Shown here one piece after another: positions 20,088 to 28,937 of a stretch of DNA of 64,000 nucleotides. Within the stretch, counting starts at the first letter, position 1. Each line of letters begins with the position of its first letter. The notes below the pieces were generated by a model, which did no database searches, was not told the origin of the DNA, and worked only from the letters and a program-made list of their open reading frames with translations. The position numbers and the translations under genes were made by a program. The stretch is from Mycolicibacterium gilvum (GTDB lineage: Bacteria; Actinomycetota; Actinomycetes; Mycobacteriales; Mycobacteriaceae): the NCBI RefSeq assembly GCF_900454025.1, contig NZ_UGQM01000001.1, forward strand, positions 3,844,001-3,908,000, read 5' to 3'.

Positions 20088-21341
20088 ATGGCTTCGCCGA
20101 CAACAGGCAACGGACTGCCCGATGTCGTGGTCACCGGAATCGCGATGACCACGGCTCTGGCGACGGACGCCGAGCAGACCTGGACGTCCCTGCTGGACGG
20201 CCGGAGCGGCATCCGCAGGCTCGACGACCCGTTCGTCGAGCAGTTCGATCTTCCTGTGCGGATCGGCGGCCATCTCCTCGAGGAGTTCGACGCTCAACTG
20301 ACCAAGGTTGAGAACCGCCGCATGTCCTACATCCAGAAGATGGCCACGGTGCTGGGCCGGCGTGTCTGGGAGAACGCCGGCGCACCCGAGGTCGACACCG
20401 AACGTCTGCTGGTCTCGATCGGCACCGGTCTCGGTGGCGCCGAGGCCCTGGTGTTCGCCTACGACGGACTGCGGGAGCGGGGCCTGCGCTCGGTGTCCCC
20501 GCTGTCGGTCCAGATGTACATGCCCAACGGCCCGTCCGCGGTCGTCGGGCTGGAGCGGCACGCCAAAGCCGGTGTGGTGACACCGGTTTCGGCGTGCGCA
20601 TCGGGCTCCGAGGGCATCGCCCAGGCGTGGCGCAACATCGTGATGGGCGAGGCCGACATCGCGATCTGCGGAGGCGTGGAGCAACGCATCGAAGCGGTGC
20701 CGATCGCCGCGTTCGCCCAGATGCGCATCGTGATGTCGACCAACAACGACGACCCGGCGGGCGCGTGCCGCCCGTTCGACAGGGACCGCGACGGTTTCGT
20801 TTTCGGCGAGGCCGGCGCCCTGCTGGTGATCGAGACCGAGGAGCACGCCAAGGCGCGCGGCGCCACACCGCTGGCCCGGTTGATGGGCGCCAGCATCACC
20901 TCCGACGGCTTCCACATGGTGGCGCCCGACCCCGACGGCGAGCGCGCCGGCTACGCGATGACGCGTGCCATCGAGCTCGCGGGCCTCACCCCGACCGACA
21001 TCGATCACGTCAACGCACACGCGACGGGCACGAGCGTCGGTGACGTGGCCGAAGGGCGGGCGATCAACAGGGCGCTGGGCGGGCACCGACCCGCGGTGTA
21101 CGCCCCGAAGTCGGCCCTGGGTCACTCGGTGGGCGCCGTCGGCGCCGTCGAGTCGATCCTGACGGTGCAGGCGCTGCGCGACGGCGTCGTCCCACCCACC
21201 CTGAACCTGAAGAACCAGGACCCCGAGATCGACCTCGACGTCGTCGCAGGCTCGCCTCGGCCGGGAAATTACAACTACGCCCTGAACAACTCGTTCGGAT
21301 TCGGCGGGCACAACGTGGCACTCGCCTTCGGCAAGTACTGA
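20088..21341 (+). CDS. kasB: 3-oxoacyl-ACP synthase KasB
   Basis: The 417-residue KasA paralogue performs the last elongation rounds that give full-length mycolates. The active-site Cys lies in SACASGSEG (about 170). The two His sites are in [11 protein letters not shown] and [10 protein letters not shown]. It lies 42 bp downstream of kasA. ATG 20088 has a loose AGAAAGGA upstream. M. tuberculosis KasB has a longer N-terminus, but nothing upstream here looks coding in frame. Confidence 0.96.
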   Translation: MASPTTGNGLPDVVVTGIAMTTALATDAEQTWTSLLDGRSGIRRLDDPFVEQFDLPVRIGGHLLEEFDAQLTKVENRRMSYIQKMATVLGRRVWENAGAPEVDTERLLVSIGTGLGGAEALVFAYDGLRERGLRSVSPLSVQMYMPNGPSAVVGLERHAKAGVVTPVSACASGSEGIAQAWRNIVMGEADIAICGGVEQRIEAVPIAAFAQMRIVMSTNNDDPAGACRPFDRDRDGFVFGEAGALLVIETEEHAKARGATPLARLMGASITSDGFHMVAPDPDGERAGYAMTRAIELAGLTPTDIDHVNAHATGTSVGDVAEGRAINRALGGHRPAVYAPKSALGHSVGAVGAVESILTVQALRDGVVPPTLNLKNQDPEIDLDVVAGSPRPGNYNYALNNSFGFGGHNVALAFGKY

Positions 21342-21362
21342 GCACGCAGAGCAGGAGACATC

Positions 21363-22799
21363 ATGACGACCATCGAGAACCCGCCGGCCCCCGGTGCAGT
21401 GAACGAATCCCTCGATCCCCGCGATCCCCTACTGCGTCTGGCGACCTTCTTCGACGACGGCAGCGTCGAACTGCTCCATGAGCGCGACAAGTCCGGCGTC
21501 CTCGCCGGCGCGGGCACCGTCAACGGTGTGCGCACCATCGCGTTCTGCACCGACGGCACCGTCATGGGCGGCGCGATGGGTGTCGAGGGCTGCAAGCACA
21601 TCGTCGACGCCTACGACGTCGCGATCGACGAGCAGAGCCCGATCGTCGGTATCTGGCACTCCGGTGGTGCGCGTCTGGCCGAGGGCGTCAAGGCGCTGCA
21701 CGCGGTCGGCCTGGTCTTCGAGGCCATGATCCGCGCGTCCGGCTACATCCCGCAGATCTCGGTGGTCGTCGGATTCGCCGCCGGCGGCGCCGCGTACGGC
21801 CCGGCACTGACCGACGTCATCGTGATGGCCCCCGACAGCAAGGTCTTCGTCACCGGGCCCGACGTCGTGCGCAGCGTGACCGGCGAAGACGTCGACATGG
21901 TGTCCCTCGGCGGCCCCGAAGCCCACCACAAGAAGTCCGGCGTGTGCCACATCGTGGCCGACGACGAGCTCGACGCCTACGAGCGCGGTCGTCGCCTGGT
22001 CGGATTGTTCTGCCAGCAGGGTCATTTCGACCGCACCAAGGCCGAAGCCGGCGACACCGACCTCAAGGCGCTGCTGCCCGAGTCGGCGCGACGCGCCTAC
22101 GACGTGCATCCGCTGGTGGAGGCTTTGTTGGACGAGGGTGTCCCGTTCGAGGAGTTCCAGAGTCGCTGGGCGCCGTCGATCGTCGTCGGTCTCGGTCGGC
22201 TGGCCGGTCGCACGGTCGGCGTGATCGCCAACAACCCGCTGCGGCTGGGCGGCTGCCTGAACTCCGAAAGCGCCGAGAAGTCAGCACGTTTCGTGCGGTT
22301 GTGCGACGCGTTCGGCATCCCGCTGGTCGTCATCGTCGACGTGCCCGGCTACCTCCCGGGCGTGGACCAGGAGTGGGGCGGCGTGGTTCGTCGCGGCGCC
22401 AAGCTGCTGCACGCGTTCGGTGAGTCGTCGGTTCCGCGGGTCACGCTGGTGACCCGCAAGATCTACGGCGGCGCCTATATCGCGATGAATTCGCGGTCGC
22501 TCAACGCCACCAAGGTGTTCGCGTGGCCCGAGGCCGAGGTCGCCGTGATGGGCGCCAAGGCGGCGGTCGGCATCCTGCACAAGAAGAAGCTCGCCGCGGT
22601 CGAGGATCCGGCCGAGCGCGAGGCGCTGCACGAGGAGCTGGCGGTCGAGCACGAGCGGATCGCGGGCGGTGTCGATTCGGCGATCGAGATCGGTGTGGTC
22701 GACGAGAAGATCGACCCGTCGCACACGCGCTCGAGGCTGACCCAGGCACTCGCGGAGGCGCCGATGCGCCGCGGCCGTCACAAGAACATCCCGCTGTAA
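21363..22799 (+). CDS. accD6: Acetyl/propionyl-CoA carboxylase beta subunit AccD6
   Basis: The 478-residue carboxyltransferase transfers CO2 from biotin to acetyl-CoA and supplies malonyl-CoA to FAS-II. The crotonase-fold halves are complete, with oxyanion glycine pairs in FAAGGAAYG and RKIYGGAYIAM, and the GVEGCKH and GYLPGVDQEWGG loops. The nearby SGGARLAEGV loop belongs to the acyl-CoA site. Last gene of the FAS-II operon. It converges with glpD across a 23-bp inverted repeat. Confidence 0.96.
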   Translation: MTTIENPPAPGAVNESLDPRDPLLRLATFFDDGSVELLHERDKSGVLAGAGTVNGVRTIAFCTDGTVMGGAMGVEGCKHIVDAYDVAIDEQSPIVGIWHSGGARLAEGVKALHAVGLVFEAMIRASGYIPQISVVVGFAAGGAAYGPALTDVIVMAPDSKVFVTGPDVVRSVTGEDVDMVSLGGPEAHHKKSGVCHIVADDELDAYERGRRLVGLFCQQGHFDRTKAEAGDTDLKALLPESARRAYDVHPLVEALLDEGVPFEEFQSRWAPSIVVGLGRLAGRTVGVIANNPLRLGGCLNSESAEKSARFVRLCDAFGIPLVVIVDVPGYLPGVDQEWGGVVRRGAKLLHAFGESSVPRVTLVTRKIYGGAYIAMNSRSLNATKVFAWPEAEVAVMGAKAAVGILHKKKLAAVEDPAEREALHEELAVEHERIAGGVDSAIEIGVVDEKIDPSHTRSRLTQALAEAPMRRGRHKNIPL

Positions 22800-22812
22800 C
22801 CACTCACTCACC

Positions 22813-22875
22813 CGCCGAAATTGCATTCCAGCAGGCTTCTACTCGGAAAACCCCTGCTGGAATGCAATTTCGGCG
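22813..22875. repeat. Perfect 23-bp inverted repeat between accD6 and glpD
   Basis: The arms at 22813-22835 and 22853-22875 are exactly complementary over 23 bp, with a 17-nt loop. Each arm starts CGCCGAAATTGC from the outside. The left arm lies just after the accD6 stop and the right arm encodes the last residues of glpD (AEIAFQQ). Such a hairpin between convergent genes could terminate both transcripts. Its length and perfection also suggest a dispersed palindromic repeat that may have extended the glpD frame. Confidence 0.7.
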
Positions 22876-24398
22876 AGGATCTCGTCGGCAACTGACTCCG
22901 CACGGACGCGGTCGCGCGCAACCAAGCCGATCCGGGTGCGCCGGTCGAGGATGTCGTCGACGGTCAACGCACCCTCATGGGTGACGGCGTACTCGAATTC
23001 GGCCCGGACGACGTCGATTCCTTCTGCCACCGGATCGGTCGGCCGCGCGCAGGACGCTCGCGCGATCACGTTCGGCGCCTCGGCCCCGAAGCGTGCGACC
23101 AGTGACCCCGGAAGTTCGACCGGGGACCGCAGCGTCGCAACGGGATTCGACGGCGCGCCGACCAACGGCAGGTTCCGGGTCCGGCAGACGCCCGCGGTCA
23201 GGCCGCGCAGCTCGACAGCCCGATCGACGACGTCCTCGGCCATGTAGCGGTATTCGGTGAGCTTGCCGCCGATCACGCTGATCACACCCGACGGCGACTC
23301 GGTGACCGCGTGCTCCCGCGACACGTCGGCGGTCCGGCCGGTGCCGGTATCGATCAGCGGCCTCAGCCCGGCATAGGACCCGACGACGTCCTCGTGACGC
23401 AGCGCGGTGTCCAGGGCGGTGTTGACGGTGTCGAGCAGGAACGTGACCTCGGCGGGAGTGGGCTCCGGGACGTCGGGGATCGGACCGGGCGCATCCTCGT
23501 CGGTCAGGCCCAGATAGACGCGGCCGAGCTGCTCGGGCATCGCGAACACGAACCGGTTGATCTCCCCGGGTATCGGAACCGTCAGCGCCGCAGTCGGATT
23601 ACCGAGTGCCGCCGCGTCGAACACCAGATGGGTGCCGCGGCTGGGCCGCAATGTCAGAGACTCGTCGATCTCCCCCGCCCACACCCCGGTCGCGTTGACG
23701 ACGGCGCGGGCGGCGATCGTGATCGTCTCGCCGGTCAGCGTGTCGGTCAGGGAGACCGCCGTGCGTGACGCGTCCGAGGCCGCGACGCGGGTCAGGATGC
23801 GCGCGCCGTGCTGGGCGGCCGTGCGCGCCACCGCAGTGACGAGTCGCGCGTCGTCGATCAGCTGGCCGTCGTAGGCGAGCAGCCCTCCGTCGAGGCCGTC
23901 GCGCCGCACGGTCGGCGCCAGCGCGACCGCCCGCTGTGCGTCGACGCGCCGGGACCGGGGAAGGACCGACGCGGGCGTCCCGGCGAGCTTGCGCAGACCG
24001 TCGCCCGCGGCGAACCCGAAGCGCACCAGCGCCCGCGACGGGGCGCCCATCGACGGTAGCAGCGGCACCAGTTGCGGCATCGCATGGACGAGATGCGGTG
24101 CGTTGCGGGTCATCAGTATCCCGCGCTCGAGCGCGCTGCGCCGGGCGATGCCGACGTTGCCGGTGGCCAGGTAGCGCAGCCCGCCGTGGACCAGCTTGGA
24201 ACTCCACCGGCTGGTCCCGAACGCCAGATCGTGCTTCTCGACCAGCACCACGGCCAGGCCCCGCGACGCCGCGTCCAGCGCGATACCCGCCCCCGTGATG
24301 CCGCCGCCGATCACGACGACGTCGACGGGCGCCCCGTCACCGAGCTGGGTCAGGTCGACCGTGCGCCGGGCGGCATTCAAAGATGTTGAGCCACTCAT
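22839..24398 (-). CDS. glpD: Glycerol-3-phosphate dehydrogenase (FAD-dependent)
   Basis: The 519-residue membrane-associated flavoprotein oxidises glycerol-3-phosphate to DHAP and passes electrons to quinone. It shows the N-terminal FAD dinucleotide motif VVIGGGITGAG with the following E-K-H-D segment, a DAO core (WSSKLVHGGLRYL), and the C-terminal DAO_C helix bundle (VTHEGALTVDDILDRRTR). It corresponds to Rv2249c (GlpD1). ATG 24398 overlaps the tetR stop (ATGA), so the regulator and glpD are translationally coupled. The last seven to ten residues are encoded by the right arm of the 23-bp palindrome. Confidence 0.94.
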   Translation of the reverse strand: MSGSTSLNAARRTVDLTQLGDGAPVDVVVIGGGITGAGIALDAASRGLAVVLVEKHDLAFGTSRWSSKLVHGGLRYLATGNVGIARRSALERGILMTRNAPHLVHAMPQLVPLLPSMGAPSRALVRFGFAAGDGLRKLAGTPASVLPRSRRVDAQRAVALAPTVRRDGLDGGLLAYDGQLIDDARLVTAVARTAAQHGARILTRVAASDASRTAVSLTDTLTGETITIAARAVVNATGVWAGEIDESLTLRPSRGTHLVFDAAALGNPTAALTVPIPGEINRFVFAMPEQLGRVYLGLTDEDAPGPIPDVPEPTPAEVTFLLDTVNTALDTALRHEDVVGSYAGLRPLIDTGTGRTADVSREHAVTESPSGVISVIGGKLTEYRYMAEDVVDRAVELRGLTAGVCRTRNLPLVGAPSNPVATLRSPVELPGSLVARFGAEAPNVIARASCARPTDPVAEGIDVVRAEFEYAVTHEGALTVDDILDRRTRIGLVARDRVRAESVADEILAEIAFQQGFSE

Positions 24399-24970
24399 GG
24401 TTTCAGGTATCCGTTCAGGGAGTGGGCCAGCTCGGCGTTGAGCGCGTCGCGGTCGAGGAACTTCTCGACCATCTGTGCCGACTGAATGGTGGACTGTGCG
24501 ATCAACAGGCACATCGCGCCCATCTGGTGCGGGTCGCCGGCCCGGACACTTCGGTGGGCCTGACCTTGCACGATCGCGGCGGCCAGCGTGTCGATCAGCA
24601 ACTGCTGGCTCGTGCCGAGGCGTTCGGTGATGTACACCATCGCCAGTGTCGGGGCATTGAAGATCACCGACATCACGATTTCGTCGCGCCGCAGATGCTC
24701 GGCGATCCTGACCACGCGGTCGACGAGCTCTTCCCGGCCGGGACCCGCCGCGGGGACCGCCGCGAGGACATCGGAGATCCGGACGGTGAGCACCTCGGCG
24801 ATCACCCATCGGATGTCGGGCCAGCGGCGGTAGATGGTGGGCCGGCTGACCCCGGCCCGCCGCGCGATCTCGGTCACCGTCGTCCGTTCGACGCCGTAGA
24901 CGCGGATGCACTCCGCGGCCGCGTCGAGGATGCGCTGCTCGACCGGTTCGGAGTTACGGATTGACATCAT
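24395..24970 (-). CDS. TetR-family regulator (Rv2250c-like)
   Basis: A 191-residue repressor-type protein. The N-terminal HTH is clear: ILDAAAECIRVYGVERTTVT, then EIARRAGVSRPTIYRRWPD. The ligand domain is unassigned. It is encoded upstream of glpD and divergent from the flavoprotein gene, with only 17 bp between the start codons. It therefore probably controls both directions, with the direct repeat TGTAA-N3-TGTAA between the starts as a binding-site candidate. The start may be ATG 24970 or 24967. Confidence 0.88.
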   Translation of the reverse strand: MMSIRNSEPVEQRILDAAAECIRVYGVERTTVTEIARRAGVSRPTIYRRWPDIRWVIAEVLTVRISDVLAAVPAAGPGREELVDRVVRIAEHLRRDEIVMSVIFNAPTLAMVYITERLGTSQQLLIDTLAAAIVQGQAHRSVRAGDPHQMGAMCLLIAQSTIQSAQMVEKFLDRDALNAELAHSLNGYLKP

Positions 24971-24987
24971 CTGTAATACTGTAACGC
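24971..24987. promoter_or_regulatory. Face-to-face leaderless promoters of tetR-glpD and the flavoprotein gene
   Basis: Only 17 bp separate the start codons. On the plus strand TAATAC (24974-24979) or TACTGT (24977-24982) precedes ATG 24988. On the minus strand TACAGT (24983-24978) precedes ATG 24970 by 7 nt. The two -10 elements overlap, so polymerases cannot load in both directions at once. The direct repeat TGTAA-N3-TGTAA lies in the same bases. Confidence 0.55.
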
Positions 24988-26571
24988 ATGATGCAGTGGA
25001 ACGCCTGGGGCGACCCCGATGCCGCCAAACCGCTCTCGCCCGGGATCCGGTCGCTGCTCCACCAGGCCCTGGGGATCGACGGCACCCCGCTCGACGAGCC
25101 GACCCTCGATCAGGTCCGGTTGCGCCCGTCCGCCCTGTCCCCCGGCGACCGCGACGGACTGAGCGCGATCATCGGCGCCGAGCACGTCACGGTCGACGAC
25201 CGGGCCCGATTGCTGCGTGCCGGCGGCAAATCCACCCTGGACCTGTTGCGGCGCAGGGACTTCGGCGTCCAGGATGCGCCGGACGCGGTCCTGCTCCCGG
25301 GTGGCGAGGACGAGATCGCCGAGGTGCTGCGCTATTGCGCGCACCGCAGCATCGCCGTCGTCCCGTTCGGCGGTGGCACCAGCGTGGTCGGCGGGGTGGA
25401 CCCGCTGCGTGGAGACTTCAAGGCCGTCGTCTCGCTGGATCTGCGTCGGCTCGACGAACTGCACTCCCTCGACGACGTGTCGTGGGAGGCGGAACTGGGC
25501 GCGGGCCTGACCGGACCGGAGGCCGAGCGGCTGCTCGGCGAACGCGGCTTCTCGCTGGGGCACTATCCGCAGAGCTTCCTGTTCGCGACGATCGGCGGCT
25601 TCGCCGCCACCCGGTCCTCCGGCCAGGACTCGGCCGGCTACGGCCGCTTCAACGACATGGTCCGGGGCCTGCGGGCCGTGACGCCGGCGGGTGTCCTCGA
25701 CCTGGGCAGGGCACCGGAGTCGGCCGCCGGACCGGATCTGCGCCAATTGCTGATCGGCTCGGAAGGCGCCTTCGGCATCATCACGCGCGTGCGGGTGCGG
25801 GTACACCCGGTGCCCGAGGTCACCCGCTATGAAGCCTGGTCGTTCCCCGATTTCGCGACCGGAGCCGACGCTCTGCGCGCCGTCGTCCAGACGGGCACCG
25901 GCCCCACCGTGATCCGGCTGTCGGACGAGGCCGAGACCGGTGTCAATCTCGCCACGACCGAGAACATCGGCGAACAGAAGATCACCGGCGGCTGCCTGGC
26001 GATCACCGCGTTCGAGGGCACCGAGGCGCACGTCGCCAGCCGGCACGCCGAGACACGAGACCTGTTGGCCGCCAAGGGCGGAACATCACTCGGCGAAGCC
26101 CCGGCGAAGGCCTGGGAGCACGGGCGGTTCAACGCCCCGTATCTGCGTGATGCACTGCTGTCGGCGGGCGCGCTGTGCGAGACGCTGGAGACCGCGACCA
26201 ACTGGTCCAACGTCGCGGCCCTCAAAGCCGCCGTCACCGAGGCGCTGACCCGCTCTCTGGAGGATTCCGGGACACCGGCCCTGGTGTTGTGCCACATTTC
26301 GCACGTGTACCCGACCGGCGCCTCGCTGTACTTCACCGTCGTCGCCGCACAGCGTGGCAATCCGATCGAGCAGTGGCGCAAGGCCAAGGCCGCGGCGTCG
26401 GACGCGATGGTGCGCACCGGGGCGACCATCACCCACCACCACGCGGTGGGCGCCGACCACCGCCCGTGGATGACCGACGAGGTCGGTGGCCTCGGCGTCA
26501 GCGTGCTCAGGGCCGTCAAGTCCGTACTCGACCCGGCCGGAATCCTGAACCCGGGCAAGCTGATTCCGTGA
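24988..26571 (+). CDS. FAD-binding oxidoreductase, alkyl-DHAP synthase-like (Rv2251-like)
   Basis: A 527-residue flavoprotein of the VAO/PCMH superfamily. The FAD_binding_4 domain shows PFGGGTSVVGGV (about 123-134) and QSFLFATIGGFAATRSSGQD. The C-terminal FAD-oxidase cap contains the HHHAVGADHRPWM motif of alkyldihydroxyacetonephosphate synthases. In eukaryotes that enzyme exchanges an acyl for an alkyl chain in ether-lipid synthesis; the mycobacterial substrate is unknown. It is divergent from tetR-glpD and overlaps dagK by 4 bp (GTGA), which fits a role in glycerophospholipid precursor metabolism. Confidence 0.88.
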   Translation: MMQWNAWGDPDAAKPLSPGIRSLLHQALGIDGTPLDEPTLDQVRLRPSALSPGDRDGLSAIIGAEHVTVDDRARLLRAGGKSTLDLLRRRDFGVQDAPDAVLLPGGEDEIAEVLRYCAHRSIAVVPFGGGTSVVGGVDPLRGDFKAVVSLDLRRLDELHSLDDVSWEAELGAGLTGPEAERLLGERGFSLGHYPQSFLFATIGGFAATRSSGQDSAGYGRFNDMVRGLRAVTPAGVLDLGRAPESAAGPDLRQLLIGSEGAFGIITRVRVRVHPVPEVTRYEAWSFPDFATGADALRAVVQTGTGPTVIRLSDEAETGVNLATTENIGEQKITGGCLAITAFEGTEAHVASRHAETRDLLAAKGGTSLGEAPAKAWEHGRFNAPYLRDALLSAGALCETLETATNWSNVAALKAAVTEALTRSLEDSGTPALVLCHISHVYPTGASLYFTVVAAQRGNPIEQWRKAKAAASDAMVRTGATITHHHAVGADHRPWMTDEVGGLGVSVLRAVKSVLDPAGILNPGKLIP

Positions 26572-27458
26572 CACGAGTCACGGTCCTGACGAATCCGGCG
26601 TCCGGGCACGGCAGCGCGTCGCACGCCGCCGAACGGGCGATCACCCGGCTGCACCGGCGCGGTGTCGACGTCGTCGCCATCGCGGGACGCGACGCCGTCC
26701 ACGCCCGTCAGCTCGTCGAGGGCGCGCTGGAACGCGACATGGACGCGCTCGTCGTGGTCGGCGGTGACGGCATCATCTCGTTGGCGCTGCAGGTGCTGGC
26801 ACAGACGGACATACCGCTGGGCGTGATCCCGGCGGGCACCGGAAACGACCACGCCCGCGAGTTCGGGATCCCCACCGGGGATCCCGAGGCCGCCGCCGAC
26901 GTCGTCGTCGACGGTGTCTCCGACCACGTGGATCTGGGCCGTATCTCGGGGGCCGACGGCACCGTGCGGTGGTTCGGCACCGTGATGGCCGCCGGCTTCG
27001 ATTCCCTGGTCACCGACCGGACCAACCGGATGCGGTGGCCGCACGGACGGATGCGCTACAACCTCGCGATGGTCGCCGAGATCTCGAAGCTGCGGCTGCT
27101 GCCGTTCCGGTTGTCGTTCGACGGCGACGAGATCAGCACGCAGCTCACGCTGGCCGCGTTCGGCAACACCCGCAGCTACGGCGGCGGCATGAAGATCTGC
27201 CCGGGCGCCGACCCGCGGGACGGCCTGCTCGACGTGACGATGGTCGCCTCGGCGTCACGGACACGGCTGATCCGGCTCTTTCCGACGGTGTTCAAGGGCA
27301 CGCATGTGAATCTCGACGAGGTGTCCACCCGGCGGGCACGCACCATCACCGTCGACTCTCCCGGCATCAACTCCTACGCCGACGGCGAGTACGTCTGCCC
27401 GCTTCCGGTCGAGGTGTCGGCGGTGCCGAAGGCCCTGAAGATCCTCCGCCCTGCCTAG
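26568..27458 (+). CDS. dagK: Diacylglycerol kinase-family lipid kinase (Rv2252-like)
   Basis: The 296-residue cytosolic or membrane-associated kinase phosphorylates diacylglycerol or a related lipid. It shows the DAGK catalytic motifs NPASGHGS (N-terminus), VVVGGDGII (about 60) and IPAGTGNDHARE (about 85). The C-terminal beta-sandwich domain follows, ending with SYADGEYVCP. GTG 26568 overlaps the flavoprotein stop. Rv2252 has been tied to phosphatidylinositol mannoside synthesis. The gene converges with, and overlaps by 4 bp, the DUF3145 gene. Confidence 0.92.
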   Translation: MTRVTVLTNPASGHGSASHAAERAITRLHRRGVDVVAIAGRDAVHARQLVEGALERDMDALVVVGGDGIISLALQVLAQTDIPLGVIPAGTGNDHAREFGIPTGDPEAAADVVVDGVSDHVDLGRISGADGTVRWFGTVMAAGFDSLVTDRTNRMRWPHGRMRYNLAMVAEISKLRLLPFRLSFDGDEISTQLTLAAFGNTRSYGGGMKICPGADPRDGLLDVTMVASASRTRLIRLFPTVFKGTHVNLDEVSTRRARTITVDSPGINSYADGEYVCPLPVEVSAVPKALKILRPA

Positions 27459-27967
27459 CCCACGCCCCTGCTCAGCCAGCTGACCTCGGCGCCCGCGCCG
27501 CCGTCGCGGTAGGCCTCCAGCGCCTCGTCCCACGGGGTGCCCAGCACCGAGTCGAGTTCGGCCGCCAGCATGTCGGCACCCGACTCCATCAGCGCGCGCA
27601 GACGCATCTCACCGACCATCACGTCGCCGTTGGCGCTCATCGCGCCGCTCCAGAGCCCGAGTTGAGGGGTGTGGCACCAGCGGTGGCCGTCCACTCCGCT
27701 GCTGGGGTCCTCGGTCACCTCGAAGCGCAGCACGGACCAGGAGCGCAGCGCGTTCGCCAGCTGGGCGCCGGTGCCCACGGGCCCGACCCAGTTGGTGACG
27801 GCGCGCAGTTGTCCGGGCATGGCCGGTTGCGGAGTCCACTTCAGGTTCGCCCTCGCATTGAGGGTCGACGACAACGCCCACTCGACATGCGGGCACACCG
27901 CCGCGGGCGAAGCGTGGATGTACACCACGCCCGTCGTCGCGTCGGCGAATTGGTTCGCTGCACGCAT
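27455..27967 (-). CDS. DUF3145-domain protein (Rv2256c-like)
   Basis: A 170-residue conserved actinobacterial protein of unknown function. The conserved start ANQFADATTGVVYIHASPAA and the core VCPHVEWALSSTL are clear. ATG 27967 is chosen because GAAGGAGCAGGAG lies directly upstream; the frame stays open to 28030, but those extra residues are atypical. No signal peptide or enzyme motif is seen. Confidence 0.87.
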   Translation of the reverse strand: MRAANQFADATTGVVYIHASPAAVCPHVEWALSSTLNARANLKWTPQPAMPGQLRAVTNWVGPVGTGAQLANALRSWSVLRFEVTEDPSSGVDGHRWCHTPQLGLWSGAMSANGDVMVGEMRLRALMESGADMLAAELDSVLGTPWDEALEAYRDGGAGAEVSWLSRGVG

Positions 27968-28097
27968 CTCCTGCTCCTTCGGTTCCACGAGGGACGTCTT
28001 CCCCAACGACCTGGTGGTAACGAAAAGCACGGTGAGCGCGTTTATCGATGAAATTGTGGCTTGCGGGTCTATTGTGCCTCGTGAGGCGCGTGTTGCG

Positions 28098-28922
28098 CTA
28101 GTCCGCCCCGAACTCTCTTAGGACTTCATCAGACAGGGCCGGCATCACCGCATGCGCCCAGTCACCGAATGTGCGGTCGGTCAGCACGATGAGCGCCACC
28201 GACGCCCCGGGATCGACCCACAGAAACGTCCCCGACTGGCCGAAATGGCCGAACGTCCCCGGCGAGTTGCCGCCCCCGGTCCAGTGCGGCGATTTGCCGT
28301 CCCGGATCTCGAAGCCCAGCCCCCAGTCATTGGGACGTTGCACACCGAAGCCCGGCAGCACCCCGTCGAGCCCCGGGAACTGCACACTGATCGCGTCGTC
28401 GTGCATCTGCTGCGACACCAGCGCCGGCGTCAGCAGGTCGCCGGCGAAGGCGACCAGATCCTCGACCGTGGACGTCACGCCGTAGCCGGCGGCCTCGGCC
28501 CCGCCATCGAGGTCGGTGTCGCCCAGGTTCAGCGGCGCGAACACCGACTCGGCAAGGTAGTCGGGGAACGGGATCAACGACTCCGACTCGATCGTCTCGG
28601 CCAGCACGGTGAACCCGTAGTTGGAGTAGACCCGCCGCGTCCCGGGCCGGGCGATCACCTTCGAGGAGGTCATCTCGTAGCCGGCGGTGTGGGCGAGCAG
28701 ATGCCGCACCGTCGACCCGGTCGGACCCGCAGCCGAGTCGAGTTCGACCGCGCCCTCCTCGACGGCGATCTGCGCCGCGCGGGCGACGAGCAGCTTGGTC
28801 ACCGAGGCGAGCGGGAACCGGTGCCGGGTGTCACCGTGATCGGCCAGCACGCCCTTGCCGCCGACCACCGCGGCAGCGACGTTGGGGACCGGCCAGTCGC
28901 TCAGGACGTCGAGTGCGCTCAT
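28098..28922 (-). CDS. Beta-lactamase-fold serine hydrolase (Rv2257c-like)
   Basis: A 274-residue class C beta-lactamase/DD-peptidase-fold protein. The catalytic SxxK is SVTK in PLASVTKLLVAR (about 40). The YxN motif is YSNYGF (about 98). The third motif is HFGQSG, with HxG in place of KTG, as in many esterase-type members. There is no obvious signal peptide, so it may act in the cytosol as an esterase or amidase. Its start is 16 bp from the end of the winged-helix methyltransferase gene upstream in the same direction. Confidence 0.87.
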   Translation of the reverse strand: MSALDVLSDWPVPNVAAAVVGGKGVLADHGDTRHRFPLASVTKLLVARAAQIAVEEGAVELDSAAGPTGSTVRHLLAHTAGYEMTSSKVIARPGTRRVYSNYGFTVLAETIESESLIPFPDYLAESVFAPLNLGDTDLDGGAEAAGYGVTSTVEDLVAFAGDLLTPALVSQQMHDDAISVQFPGLDGVLPGFGVQRPNDWGLGFEIRDGKSPHWTGGGNSPGTFGHFGQSGTFLWVDPGASVALIVLTDRTFGDWAHAVMPALSDEVLREFGAD

Positions 28923-28937
28923 CGCGCCCGAGCTTAT

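Noticed and set aside
18723..21311. Very long open frame antisense to kasA and kasB
   Set aside because: High GC leaves antisense frames open. The translation has no recognisable domain and both kas genes are certain.
24399..24911. N-terminal extension of glpD through the tetR gene
   Set aside because: The glpD FAD motif begins shortly after ATG 24398, which overlaps the tetR stop. The upstream frame is a shadow of tetR.
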